NCBI RefSeq assembly: GCF_006443685.1
Contig: NZ_VFYP01000001.1
Coordinates: 1,550,001 to 1,614,000, forward strand
Direction of reading: 5' to 3'
Source of the DNA: Rhizobium glycinendophyticum
Lineage (GTDB): Bacteria; Pseudomonadota; Alphaproteobacteria; Rhizobiales; Rhizobiaceae
DNA: 64,000 nucleotides
Every line of letters begins with the position of its first letter. Within the stretch, counting starts at the first letter, position 1. Shown here one piece after another: positions 57,065 through 64,000 of the stretch. The position numbers and the translations under genes were made by a program. The notes under the pieces are model-generated. The model made no database searches, was not told the origin of the DNA, and worked only from the letters and a program-made list of their open reading frames with translations.

Positions 57065-57697
57065 TCAACTGCGAAAATGCGCCTCGATCAGTTGCCGTGC
57101 CTCAAGCCAGTCCCGGGCCCGCAGAACGGGTGCCTGCGGCTCGGGAGCAAAGCGGAAGATGGCGACATCTGGCGGAAGGTAGACGAGTGCCGATTCGGGC
57201 ACATGCGCGCCGACGGAACTCAGATTGCCGAGCATGTCATCGACAAAAGCGACGGGGAGGGAGCGCCCGCCATGCAGGCGGGCAACGATCGGCCCCTTGG
57301 GATCCTCGCTCGAAATCATCGGATAGGACAGCGTCAGCCGGTCGAGCAGCCGGCGCCGCACCTCGGCGTGACGCGGCGGCATGGCCGTGAGAAATACGAG
57401 GTCGGCTTCGCTTGCCAGCCCATGGAGGCTGTCCACCGCTTCCGCAAACGGTGTCTGCCAGCGCTCCTGTTCGACGAAGAAGTCGTGGATCAGGTTCCTG
57501 ACGGCGAGCGCGTCCAGCACGGTCTCCGCCGCGTCAACGATGTTGCCGGTCAGCTTGAACGAGCGCGGCAGCAGACGGAGATCGCGCCCAGTGAGAAAAG
57601 CCTCGAATGGTGTCGCAAATTGCAACACCACGTCATCGACGTCGCAGACGACCAGCGGGCGATCGGCAAGCTTGATGTGCTCCGGATCGGTGAGCAT
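57065..57697 (-). CDS. HAD-superfamily hydrolase
   Basis: A 210-residue protein with the haloacid-dehalogenase nucleophile motif [12 protein letters not shown] (Asp19, Asp21). Motif II is LTAMPP, and the motif IV acidic pair is [11 protein letters not shown] central cap covers residues 35-90. It is probably a small phosphatase, substrate unknown; the C-terminal [19 protein letters not shown] is uncharacterised. The ATG overlaps the DUF3572 stop (TGATG), so the two are co-translated. It lies upstream of dinB (111-bp gap, which holds the LexA box). Confidence 0.8.
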   Translation of the reverse strand: MLTDPEHIKLADRPLVVCDVDDVVLQFATPFEAFLTGRDLRLLPRSFKLTGNIVDAAETVLDALAVRNLIHDFFVEQERWQTPFAEAVDSLHGLASEADLVFLTAMPPRHAEVRRRLLDRLTLSYPMISSEDPKGPIVARLHGGRSLPVAFVDDMLGNLSSVGAHVPESALVYLPPDVAIFRFAPEPQAPVLRARDWLEARQLIEAHFRS

Positions 57698-57990
57698 CAG
57701 AACTCACCCGAATCCAGGCCGGGCCGGACATAGTGGTGATAGGCGGCGACGACAACTTCGGGCTTGGTCTCCGTCGCCTCGCAAAAAGCCATTAGTGTCG
57801 GCTCGTGCTGCATCAGGAAATCCAGCATTCCCGCAAGAAAACCTGGGTCCTGCACCGCTCCACGCAACTGCCCGGGCTGTATTCCGGAGAGTGCCAGGAA
57901 GCGCGAAAGCATGTCCGGTTCGTTTGCCAGCCACCCCAGAACCGCCACCGCCGTATCTTCGGCACTCGCAGGTATATCTCTGTTTTTCAT
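57697..57990 (-). CDS. DUF3572 family protein
   Basis: A 97-residue, mostly helical, acidic protein. The segment AEDTAVAVLGWLANEPDMLSRFLALSGIQPGQLR is typical of DUF3572, found in alphaproteobacteria next to divK. Function unknown. It heads the minus-strand pair with the HAD hydrolase, overlapping it by one base, and is divergent from divK across 137 bp of intergenic DNA (57991-58127), which contains TTTCGAAA but no site I can name. Confidence 0.85.
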   Translation of the reverse strand: MKNRDIPASAEDTAVAVLGWLANEPDMLSRFLALSGIQPGQLRGAVQDPGFLAGMLDFLMQHEPTLMAFCEATETKPEVVVAAYHHYVRPGLDSGEF

Positions 57991-58127
57991 AAAGTCTTTT
58001 CCTGTTTCCCTGGCAAATTACCGATTTCGAAACCAAATAGCACTAGCATGCAAGCTGACGGAAGATGCGAACTCGCGCGTGGGCCGAGCATCAGGCCCCT
58101 GGAGACGCGGGACAAAGGACCGGGTGA

Positions 58128-58499
58128 ATGCCGAAAAAGGTAATGATTGTCGAAGACAACGAGCTCAATATGAAGCTCTTCCGCGATCTTATCGAGGCCT
58201 CCGGCTATGAGACGGTCCAGACCCGCAACGGCATGGAAGCGATGGATCTTGCGCGTCGCCACAAGCCGGATCTGATTCTCATGGACATCCAATTGCCCGA
58301 GGTCTCAGGTCTGGAAGTGACAAAGTGGCTGAAGGACGACCCGGATCTGCACGTCATCCCGGTCATCGCGGTCACTGCCTTCGCCATGAAGGGCGACGAA
58401 GAGCGCATCCGCCAAGGGGGCTGCGAGGCCTATGTCTCGAAGCCGATTTCCGTTCCGAAGTTCATCGAGACCATCAAGACCTATCTCGGGGATGCGTAA
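58128..58499 (+). CDS. divK: Cell-cycle response regulator DivK
   Basis: A 123-residue single-domain response regulator. Acidic residues Glu9-Asp10 (IVEDNELN), phosphoacceptor Asp53 ([13 protein letters not shown]), Thr83-type ([13 protein letters not shown]) and Lys (YVSKPIS) form the active site. No output domain exists; DivK acts by binding DivL and modulating the CckA-ChpT-CtrA pathway and the kinase PleC. ATG 58128 begins [18 protein letters not shown], the DivK sequence in rhizobia. It is followed by pleD after 12 bases. Confidence 0.97.
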   Translation: MPKKVMIVEDNELNMKLFRDLIEASGYETVQTRNGMEAMDLARRHKPDLILMDIQLPEVSGLEVTKWLKDDPDLHVIPVIAVTAFAMKGDEERIRQGGCEAYVSKPISVPKFIETIKTYLGDA

Positions 58500-58511
58500 G
58501 GAGCCGATGTC

Positions 58512-59885
58512 ATGACAGCGCGCATTCTGGTCGTCGACGATATTCCTGCCAATGTAAAGCTGCTCGAAGCGCGGCTGATGGCTGAGTATTTCGAGGTCTT
58601 GACGGCGAGCAACGGTTTTGACGCGCTCGACATCTGCGACCGCACCCAGGTTGATGTGATCCTCCTCGACATCATGATGCCGGAAATCGACGGCTTCGAA
58701 GTGTGCGAGCGGCTGAAGTCCAATCCGCGCACGGCACATATCCCGGTGGTCATGGTGACGGCGCTCGATCAGCCTTCGGATCGCGTGCGTGGCTTGAAAG
58801 CGGGCGCCGACGATTTCCTCACCAAGCCGGTGAATGACCTGCAACTGATCTCCCGCGTGAAGAGCCTCGTGCGCCTGAAGACGCTGAGCGACGAACTTCG
58901 CATCCGCCACGACGGCACGCGCCAGGTCGGTGAGGAAGACAGCCTGCGGCTGACCGACGGCCGTCTGGAAGAGCAGGCGCAGGTTCTGCTCGTCGACAGT
59001 CGTGGCGCCTCCCAGGAGCGCATCATCAAGGCCCTGAAGCCGATTGCCGAAGTCAGTGCACTCTCGGATCCGCAGGCGGCGGTCTTCGAAGCCGCCGAAA
59101 ACGGCTACGATCTGGTCATCGTCAACAGCAACCTCACCGATTACGACCCGCTGCGGCTTTGCTCGCAGCTCCGCTCGCTCGAGCGCACCCGCTTCATTCC
59201 GATCCTGCTGATTACCGAGCAGGGCGACGAGCAGATGATCATCCGGGCGCTTGATCTCGGCGTGAACGATTACATCGTGCGTCCGCTCGATCCGAACGAA
59301 CTCTTGGCCCGTGTGCTGACCCAGGTCCGCCGCAAGCGCTATAATGACCGCCTGCGCAACAGCGTGCGCCAGACGATCGAGCTGGCCGTCACAGACGGCC
59401 TCACCGGCCTTCACAATCGTCGTTATCTCGATACGCAGCTTCGAACGCTCTTTGCCCGCGCCAAAGTGCGGGGTAAGCCGCTCACCATCTGCATCACCGA
59501 CATTGACCGCTTCAAGTTGGTCAATGATGCTTACGGCCATGATGCCGGTGATGAAGTGCTCAAGGAGTTCTCCGGCCGCATCCGCTCCACCGTCCGCGGT
59601 GCCGATCTCGCCTGTCGCTACGGCGGTGAGGAGTTCGTTGTCGTGATGCCGGATACCACGGCCGAGGTGGCAGCAAGCGTTGCCGAGCGTCTGCGCTTGA
59701 TGATAGAAGCGCGACCTTTCCAGCTCCGCTCGGGAGAAACGCCGCTCACGCTCACCGCTTCCATGGGGATTGCAACGCTTGTGCCCGGCATCGACACGCC
59801 GGAACAGTTGCTCAAGCAGGCGGATAGGGCGCTTTACGAAGCGAAGAATTCCGGCCGCAATCGCGTCGTCGCTGCAGCGGCTTGA
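58512..59885 (+). CDS. pleD: Response regulator diguanylate cyclase PleD
   Basis: A 457-residue protein with two receiver domains (1-120 with Asp53 in VILLDIMMPEIDGFE; 155-270, whose phosphoacceptor position is degenerate) and a C-terminal GGDEF domain. The catalytic loop is RYGGEEF with the inhibitory I-site RGAD upstream, so c-di-GMP can feed back. It is made active by phosphorylation and controls polar development in alphaproteobacteria. ATG 58512 begins MTARILVVDDIPANVKLLE. It forms an operon with divK. Confidence 0.97.
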   Translation: MTARILVVDDIPANVKLLEARLMAEYFEVLTASNGFDALDICDRTQVDVILLDIMMPEIDGFEVCERLKSNPRTAHIPVVMVTALDQPSDRVRGLKAGADDFLTKPVNDLQLISRVKSLVRLKTLSDELRIRHDGTRQVGEEDSLRLTDGRLEEQAQVLLVDSRGASQERIIKALKPIAEVSALSDPQAAVFEAAENGYDLVIVNSNLTDYDPLRLCSQLRSLERTRFIPILLITEQGDEQMIIRALDLGVNDYIVRPLDPNELLARVLTQVRRKRYNDRLRNSVRQTIELAVTDGLTGLHNRRYLDTQLRTLFARAKVRGKPLTICITDIDRFKLVNDAYGHDAGDEVLKEFSGRIRSTVRGADLACRYGGEEFVVVMPDTTAEVAASVAERLRLMIEARPFQLRSGETPLTLTASMGIATLVPGIDTPEQLLKQADRALYEAKNSGRNRVVAAAA

Positions 59886-59906
59886 ACTGTTCATTCACAG
59901 TTTTTT
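59885..59906 (+). terminator. Weak intrinsic terminator after pleD
   Basis: A 6-bp stem AACTGT/ACAGTT with a 6-nt loop overlapping the pleD stop is followed by TTTT. A second stem CGGCGA/TCGCCG (59923-59928/59932-59937) lies just after it. Confidence 0.6.
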
Positions 59907-60376
59907 GTAGTGCTTCGAAAAGCGGCGACAATCGCCGTCTTGCCGTGTTTTTGGGCAGTTACAGTTGTATGATTTTCCTGCCTTGACTATTAGTCGGCCG
60001 GCCTGCGGATTTTTCCCTGCAAAAGCAATGAATTCATTTTTGGAATCCATCTGTCTATTTTTATATTAGCGTTTTCAGCTGCAATTGATCTCACTTGACG
60101 TGAGGTTTATCGGATCCGCAATGTGGCTAAGCTTCCCGTCTGGAAAATCGACTATCCGTCTTCTCTTGCTGCAATCTCGGCAGCACTGAAGGCCAACACT
60201 GACTGGCAACACTTGGTGTACCGAATTTAACCATATCAAGAGCATGCAACGTCCGGCAGTTAATAAACTGTTGATTTTTTACTCTACTTGGGAGACTTTG
60301 ACGCCATCGAAAAAGACCTCTTCAAGAGGTTCCGAATACCCCATGATGCTCAGGTCCGCCGCATCTCCTGGGTCGT

Positions 60377-60489
60377 GGGGTCGGTCGGTTGGTGTGCAGC
60401 GTCAAAGCGGTTCCTCGTGCCGTGTTTGCATGCCGACCGACCCCCTTTCTGACAAAACACCGGTCCCGCAAGGGAGCCGGTGTTTTTGT
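60377..60489 (+). ncRNA. Candidate structured RNA between pleD and rpmG
   Basis: The 710-bp gap 59886-60595 has no convincing gene. GGGGTCGGTCGG (60377-60388) pairs with CCGACCGACCCC (60433-60444), a perfect 12-bp stem around a 44-nt loop. It is followed by an unpaired pyrimidine-rich stretch (about 60444-60452) and then the terminator hairpin at 60454-60487 with T5. Upstream a perfect ACCTCTT/AAGAGGT hairpin (60316-60330) may be part of the same RNA. A -10-like CATGAT preceded by TTCAAG is the only promoter guess. The strand is chosen from the T-tract; an opposite transcript cannot be excluded. Confidence 0.4.
60454..60487. terminator. Strong bidirectional terminator in pleD-rpmG gap
   Basis: Stem ACACCGG-TCCC/GGGA-CCGGTGT (one bulged G), with GCAA loop, flanked by AAAA and TTTTTG. 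It functions for the plus-strand candidate RNA and could also act as a backup for rpmG in the minus direction. Confidence 0.85.
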
Positions 60490-60540
60490 TTGTGCCGGTG
60501 GCGGAGGGGAGGCGAATGGCTGCCCAATCCGGCGGCAAAG

Positions 60541-60573
60541 AAAAAGGCGCGTCACAGAGGTGACACGCCTTTT
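60541..60573 (-). terminator. Terminator of rpmG
   Basis: On the minus strand a 14-bp stem AAAAGGCGTGTCAC/GTGACGCGCCTTTT with one T-G wobble is followed by T residues. It lies 23 bases after the rpmG stop codon. Confidence 0.88.
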
Positions 60574-60595
60574 ATAAAACCGGTCGGATCAGAGA

Positions 60596-60763
60596 TTACT
60601 TGATCTTGGTTTCCTTGAACTCGACATGCTTCTTGGCAATCGGGTCATACTTGGTCTTCGTCATCTTGTCCGTCATCGTACGGCTGTTCTTCGTGGTAAC
60701 GTAGAAGAAACCCGTGTCGGCCGTCGACAGAAGCTTGATCTTGATGGTTGTAGCCTTGGCCAT
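60596..60763 (-). CDS. rpmG: 50S ribosomal protein L33
   Basis: A 55-residue basic ribosomal protein. The sequence [33 protein letters not shown] and [18 protein letters not shown] is the L33 signature. It lacks the CxxC zinc motif, i.e. it is the zinc-independent (C-minus) form, so no zinc-responsive regulation is expected. ATG 60763 is chosen; a longer in-frame start at 60814 adds no L33 sequence. It is the last gene of its strand block and has its own terminator. Confidence 0.98.
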   Translation of the reverse strand: MAKATTIKIKLLSTADTGFFYVTTKNSRTMTDKMTKTKYDPIAKKHVEFKETKIK

Positions 60764-60853
60764 GGTCGTCCTGCCTCTAATAAACGAAGCCGTGGACGAC
60801 CGAACGAGGCCCACGGCAAATCTGGCGCGAAACTACAAATCGCGCCCGAAAAG

Positions 60854-62038
60854 TCAAGTGTGTTTCCGGCTAAAAAGCAGACGCCCTATGGAAAGCACGA
60901 CATAGAGGGCGAAGAAGCCCGCGATTGCCCAGGCGAATCCGTCGTTTCCGGTAAGATCGATCGCTGCCCCAATCGCCTGTGGACCGGCGACCGTGCCGAC
61001 CGCATAGCAGAAGATGAAGGCGGCATTGGCGGCGGCGAGATCCGCCCCGGTGAGTCGCGAGCCGAGATGGCTGAGCCCGATGGTATAGAGGCCGGACACA
61101 CAGCCGCCCCAGAATAGCAGCACGACTGCCATCAGTTGCCAGTGGTCGGTGAGCAGCGGTAGCGCCAGAGAGCCACACAGCCCGATGAAGGCGAGAACTG
61201 ACAGAAGAAGCCTCCTATCCTTCATCCGGTCGGAGAGCAGTCCCAGCGGGATCTGGAAGACCATGTTGCCGATGCCCATGACGGTCAGCAGCAGGGCGGC
61301 TTGCGTCTCGGTGAACCCGGTACGCGTGGCATAAATCGGAAACAGCGACAGGCCGCCCGCCTCGACCGCCCCGAAGACGAAGACGGCGACAGTCGCGGTC
61401 GGAACCAGGAAGATATAGCGGAAGAAATGCATCTCCGGCTTTTCATCGAGAGCGGGGCTTTCGAAGCGGGCGATGTAGATCGGGATCGCCGCCGCGAGGA
61501 TCGCGATCGCCCCGACCGCGAAGGGCAAAAGGCCGTCGCTGCCGATCGCCGAAAAGATCAGCGGGCCGGAGGCGAAGCCGACGGCGAGCATGGTGGCATA
61601 GATCCCCATGACCAGGCCGCGCTTGCGCGAAGGCGCCGCTGCATTGATCCAGAATTCAGAGAGGATGAAGAGCGTGGTCGTCGCTCCATGGAAGACGATG
61701 CGCAGCGGAAACCACATCCAGAACTGCGTGGCATAATAGAAACCGACAGCGCTGATTGCCGAAAGCAGTACGGCCCAGAGCATGGTCGGTACAACGCCCA
61801 GCTTGTGGGCGATCTTCGTGGTGACAGGAGCCGCTGCCATGGCGGCGATCCCGGCCATGGCCGAGTTCAACCCGATCAGGGTGGACGAGATGCCGCGCTT
61901 TTCCAGGATGATGCTGAGCAGCGGCAGGCCAAGCCCGATGGCAATCCCCACGGCCGATATCGCGGAAATAGCTGCCACAAGCGAAGGCCAGTGGATCTCC
62001 TCGCGATCACCGTTCAACAGCTCGCTGCCGTCAGACAT
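60854..62038 (-). CDS. MFS transporter (YcaD-like)
   Basis: A 394-residue membrane protein with twelve predicted helices. The sequence has the major-facilitator loop DRMKDRRLLL in the second half, RKRGLVMGIYATMLAVGFASGPLIF, and the N-terminal SIILEKRGISSTLIGLNSAMAGIAAM. This fits the YcaD-like group of putative exporters; the substrate is unknown. ATG 62038; no strong ribosome site is visible. It ends 90 bp before rpmG on the same strand, so read-through into rpmG is possible. The 255-bp gap 62039-62293 holds nothing supportable. Confidence 0.85.
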   Translation of the reverse strand: MSDGSELLNGDREEIHWPSLVAAISAISAVGIAIGLGLPLLSIILEKRGISSTLIGLNSAMAGIAAMAAAPVTTKIAHKLGVVPTMLWAVLLSAISAVGFYYATQFWMWFPLRIVFHGATTTLFILSEFWINAAAPSRKRGLVMGIYATMLAVGFASGPLIFSAIGSDGLLPFAVGAIAILAAAIPIYIARFESPALDEKPEMHFFRYIFLVPTATVAVFVFGAVEAGGLSLFPIYATRTGFTETQAALLLTVMGIGNMVFQIPLGLLSDRMKDRRLLLSVLAFIGLCGSLALPLLTDHWQLMAVVLLFWGGCVSGLYTIGLSHLGSRLTGADLAAANAAFIFCYAVGTVAGPQAIGAAIDLTGNDGFAWAIAGFFALYVVLSIGRLLFSRKHT

Positions 62039-62293
62039 TCGGCACCACGGGAGTTGTGGCGCTGATCGTGCGAGCTCTCGGCCGCAGCAGACTGGGGTTC
62101 GGCATCTTGAAGGGCATGGAAAGTTACGAGCTCCCGACCGTATTTTGAGGGCGCGGCATGTTCACACCGTAAATCGCCCTGCTGTCAACCTGTCCGACGG
62201 GGTTCACCGCGAATCGAAAATAACAGGAAGAGTGATAGTTAAGCGTAAAGAGCCACGTCTGAGTGACAGTGGCTGACCTGCAAAAGCCTGCAG

Positions 62294-62731
62294 TCAGCTG
62301 TCGTGGGCTTCTTCATGTTCTCCGCCGAAGCCATGCATGCGCAGCGCCCATTGAAGTCCGACGACGCCGCCCTTGATCGGCTGCAGGCTTAGCAGCGAGG
62401 CGACCACGCCGATCGGCGCCCAGATGGCAAAATGCACCCAGCCGGGAAGCACGAAGACGAGGTCGGTCGCCATGAAACCGCCGACCAGGACGTGCCCGAG
62501 GATGAGGATGACGAGATAGGCGGGGAGATCATCGGCGCGATGGTGGTGGAAGTCTTCGCCGCAGGCCGCGCAGTTGTCGACCACCTTGAGATAGCTGCGA
62601 AACAGCTTGCCCTGGCCGCAGTTCGGGCAGCGGTTCAGCATGCCGCGCTTGATCGAACGTCCAAGCGGCCGTTCCACGTCGCTCGCACCGCCGAATTGCA
62701 TCGTCACGTCCGTCTGCTTTGCCGTCATCAT
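62294..62731 (-). CDS. DUF983 family membrane protein with zinc-ribbon N-terminus
   Basis: A 145-residue protein. The N-terminal half carries CPNCGQGKLFRSYLKVVDNCAACGEDF, two CxxC pairs likely binding zinc. Two transmembrane helices follow (about residues 75-95 and 100-125). The family is common in alphaproteobacteria next to rnr and is of unknown function. Two adjacent ATG codons (62731, 62728) lie after GGAG; the first is annotated. It is downstream of rnr on the same strand with a 22-bp gap, so likely co-transcribed. Confidence 0.88.
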   Translation of the reverse strand: MMTAKQTDVTMQFGGASDVERPLGRSIKRGMLNRCPNCGQGKLFRSYLKVVDNCAACGEDFHHHRADDLPAYLVILILGHVLVGGFMATDLVFVLPGWVHFAIWAPIGVVASLLSLQPIKGGVVGLQWALRMHGFGGEHEEAHDS

Positions 62732-62753
62732 GTTTCTCCGGGGCGTCGTGATC

Positions 62754-64000
62754 TCACCGTCTCGATCGCGGCGGCCGTGTGCCGGGCTGTTTTCTGCCCC
62801 GACCGCCGGCCTTGTGGAAGGAACGCGCGCCTGCCGGCATCTTGCGCCCTTCGCTCAGCATTTCGAAACGCAGCGCACCGGCGAGCGGGACGGCTTCCAC
62901 GAGCCGCACCTCGACGGTGTCGCCGAGCTGATAACCCAATCCAGACTTCTCGCCCGTCAAGGCCTGGTGAGCTTCGTCGTAGATATAGTAGTCCCGTCCG
63001 AGAGTTGAAACCGGGATAAAGCCATCTGCGCCAAATTGCGGCAGGCTGATGAAGAGACCCGACTTCGTGACACCGCCGATCTGCCCCTGGAAATCCTCGC
63101 CAATGCGACCCGCAAGGTGGTGAGCCACCAGCCGGTTGACGGTATCGCGCTCGGCCGCCATCGCACGTCGCTCGAAGGTCGAGATCTCGGCGGCGATGTC
63201 GTCGAGGCTTGCTTCTTCCTCCTGCGTGATCCCGCCTTCACCGAGTCCCAGCGCACCGACCAGCGCGCGGTGCACGATCAAGTCCGCATAACGCCGGATG
63301 GGCGAGGTGAAATGCGCGTATTTCATCAGGTTCAGGCCGAAGTGGCCGATATTGTCGGGGCTGTAGATCGCCTGGCTCTGGCTACGCAACACCATCTCGT
63401 TGACGATGATCTGGTGCGGTGTGCCCTCGGCCTTCGCGAGGATCCCGTTGAACGAGTTCGACCGCATGTTGCCGCCCTTGACCAGCGACATGCCGAGCGT
63501 TGCGAGGAACTCCCGCAGCACCTCCTGCTTGGCGAGTGTCGGCGCATCATGGATGCGGTAGACCAGCTTCTGCCGCTTGGCCTCCAGCGTCTCTGCGGCA
63601 GCCACATTCGCCTGAATCATCATCTCCTCGATCAGCTTGTGCGCATCGAGGCGCTCCGGCACGAAGACGCGGTCAACTGTGCCGTCTTCCTTGAGGATGA
63701 TCTTGCGCTCGGGCATGTCGAGCTCGAGCGGCTGCCGCCGGTCGCGGCCACGCTTAAGGATGGCGTAAGCCCCCCAGAGCGGCTTCAGGATCGGCTCGAG
63801 CAGCGACCCGGCCTTGTCGTCCGGCTGGCCGTCGATCGCCGCCTGTGCCTGCTGATAGGAGAGTTTGGCCGCACTCTTCATCATGATGCGATGGAAAGTA
63901 TGACGCACCTTGCGCCCCTCGGCCGAGAAGACCATGCGCACGGCAAGCGCCGGTCGGTCGACGCCTTCGCGCAGCGAGCAGAGATCGTTGGAGATCCGCT
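62754..64000 (-). CDS. rnr: Ribonuclease R, C-terminal part (5' end outside window)
   Basis: The open frame continues to the window edge without stop; the visible 415 codons are the C-terminal part of a VacB/RNase R family exoribonuclease that degrades structured RNA 3' to 5'. The RNB-domain catalytic part has DRPALAVRM, YSPDNIGHFGLNLMKYAHFTSPIRRYADLIVHRAL (RNB signature) and ERDTVNRLVAHHL. After it, the S1 RNA-binding domain (GQIGGVTKSGLFISLPQFGADGFIPVSTLG) and a basic tail ending GTRPPRSRR follow. Internal ATG 63941 is not the start, because the upstream codons continue the family sequence (SLREGVDRP). Confidence 0.95.
   Translation of the reverse strand, partial: RISNDLCSLREGVDRPALAVRMVFSAEGRKVRHTFHRIMMKSAAKLSYQQAQAAIDGQPDDKAGSLLEPILKPLWGAYAILKRGRDRRQPLELDMPERKIILKEDGTVDRVFVPERLDAHKLIEEMMIQANVAAAETLEAKRQKLVYRIHDAPTLAKQEVLREFLATLGMSLVKGGNMRSNSFNGILAKAEGTPHQIIVNEMVLRSQSQAIYSPDNIGHFGLNLMKYAHFTSPIRRYADLIVHRALVGALGLGEGGITQEEEASLDDIAAEISTFERRAMAAERDTVNRLVAHHLAGRIGEDFQGQIGGVTKSGLFISLPQFGADGFIPVSTLGRDYYIYDEAHQALTGEKSGLGYQLGDTVEVRLVEAVPLAGALRFEMLSEGRKMPAGARSFHKAGGRGRKQPGTRPPRSRR

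Noticed and set aside
60123..60230. GTG-started 35-residue ORF (VAKLPVWKIDYP...) between pleD and rpmG
   Set aside because: The composition is protein-like, but the GAGG is about 17 bases upstream, the start is GTG and there is no context; it may be a gene remnant. Homology search would decide.
60300..60450. SRP (4.5S) RNA in the pleD-rpmG gap, suggested by CAGGTCCG
   Set aside because: The essential GGAAG/AGCAGCC loop sequence is missing.
1..64000. Mobile elements, prophage, CRISPR arrays, toxin-antitoxin or defence islands
   Set aside because: No transposase, integrase, phage structural gene, repeat-spacer pattern or known defence gene was seen in any frame.

Overview
The window is a gene-dense, high-GC chromosomal segment (about 60% G+C by eye) from an alphaproteobacterium, almost certainly Rhizobiaceae (Rhizobium/Agrobacterium/Ensifer group; genus not resolvable here). 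The evidence is the order clpP-clpX-lon-hup followed by nuoABCDEFGHIJKLMN-birA-rnj-mce-DUF1467-proS-lolC-lolD-dnaE, then dinB-HAD-DUF3572 diverging from divK-pleD, and rpmG. Further signs are the ugd(rkpK)-lpsL pair, GTTC-N7-GTTC LexA boxes, and an FMN riboswitch in front of a RibN-type riboflavin importer. I see no insertion sequence, prophage, integrase, CRISPR array or plasmid origin.

Layout. 1-4.6 kb: accessory genes (end of a cupin gene, GST, divergent WYL regulator, cytochrome P450, membrane GGDEF protein). 4.8-10.4 kb: protein quality control (clpP, clpX, lon) plus HU, with heat-shock-type promoter matches before clpP and lon. 10.5-22.4 kb: accessory block with the FMN riboswitch and ribN, a phosphate-box-controlled phytase-like exported protein, an aldo/keto reductase, a small DUF2256 protein, a GPH-type sugar symporter, UDP-glucuronate/galacturonate precursor synthesis (ugd, lpsL), and a GntR / M24 peptidase / DHDPS-family cluster. 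22.6-26.05 kb: a CASTOR/POLLUX-like ion channel, a NYN-OST-HTH protein, tRNA-Val (minus strand) and two identical tRNA-Asp genes. 26.3-42.4 kb: a complete 14-subunit complex I operon carrying two extra genes, a small exported protein after nuoD and a helix-hairpin-helix protein after nuoF whose C-terminus copies the NuoE extension. 42.4-45.7 kb: birA, RNase J, methylmalonyl-CoA epimerase, DUF1467. 46.3-49.6 kb: proS and the lipoprotein exporter lolC-lolD. 49.7-53.5 kb: a 28-residue hydrophobic peptide under a LexA box, then dnaE. 53.5-58 kb (minus strand): L,D-transpeptidase, DUF1275, LexA-controlled dinB, HAD hydrolase, DUF3572. 58.1-59.9 kb: divK-pleD cell-cycle signalling. 59.9-64 kb: an RNA-like intergenic region, then rpmG, MFS, DUF983 and the 3' part of rnr, all on the minus strand.

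Best candidates for something undescribed: (1) the LexA-box-controlled 28-aa membrane peptide at 49772-49858, which in size, topology and regulation resembles SOS division inhibitors such as Caulobacter SidA; the matching LexA box at dinB in the same window supports it. (2) An orphan minus-strand terminator at 45816-45844 with no minus-strand gene feeding it, suggesting an sRNA upstream of proS. (3) A structured region between pleD and rpmG ending in a strong terminator. (4) The shared helix-hairpin-helix module of NuoE and its operon neighbour. (5) A PhoB-box plus Shine-Dalgarno-hairpin leader on the phytase-like gene. All functional claims rest on reading motifs and context by eye; no database search was possible.
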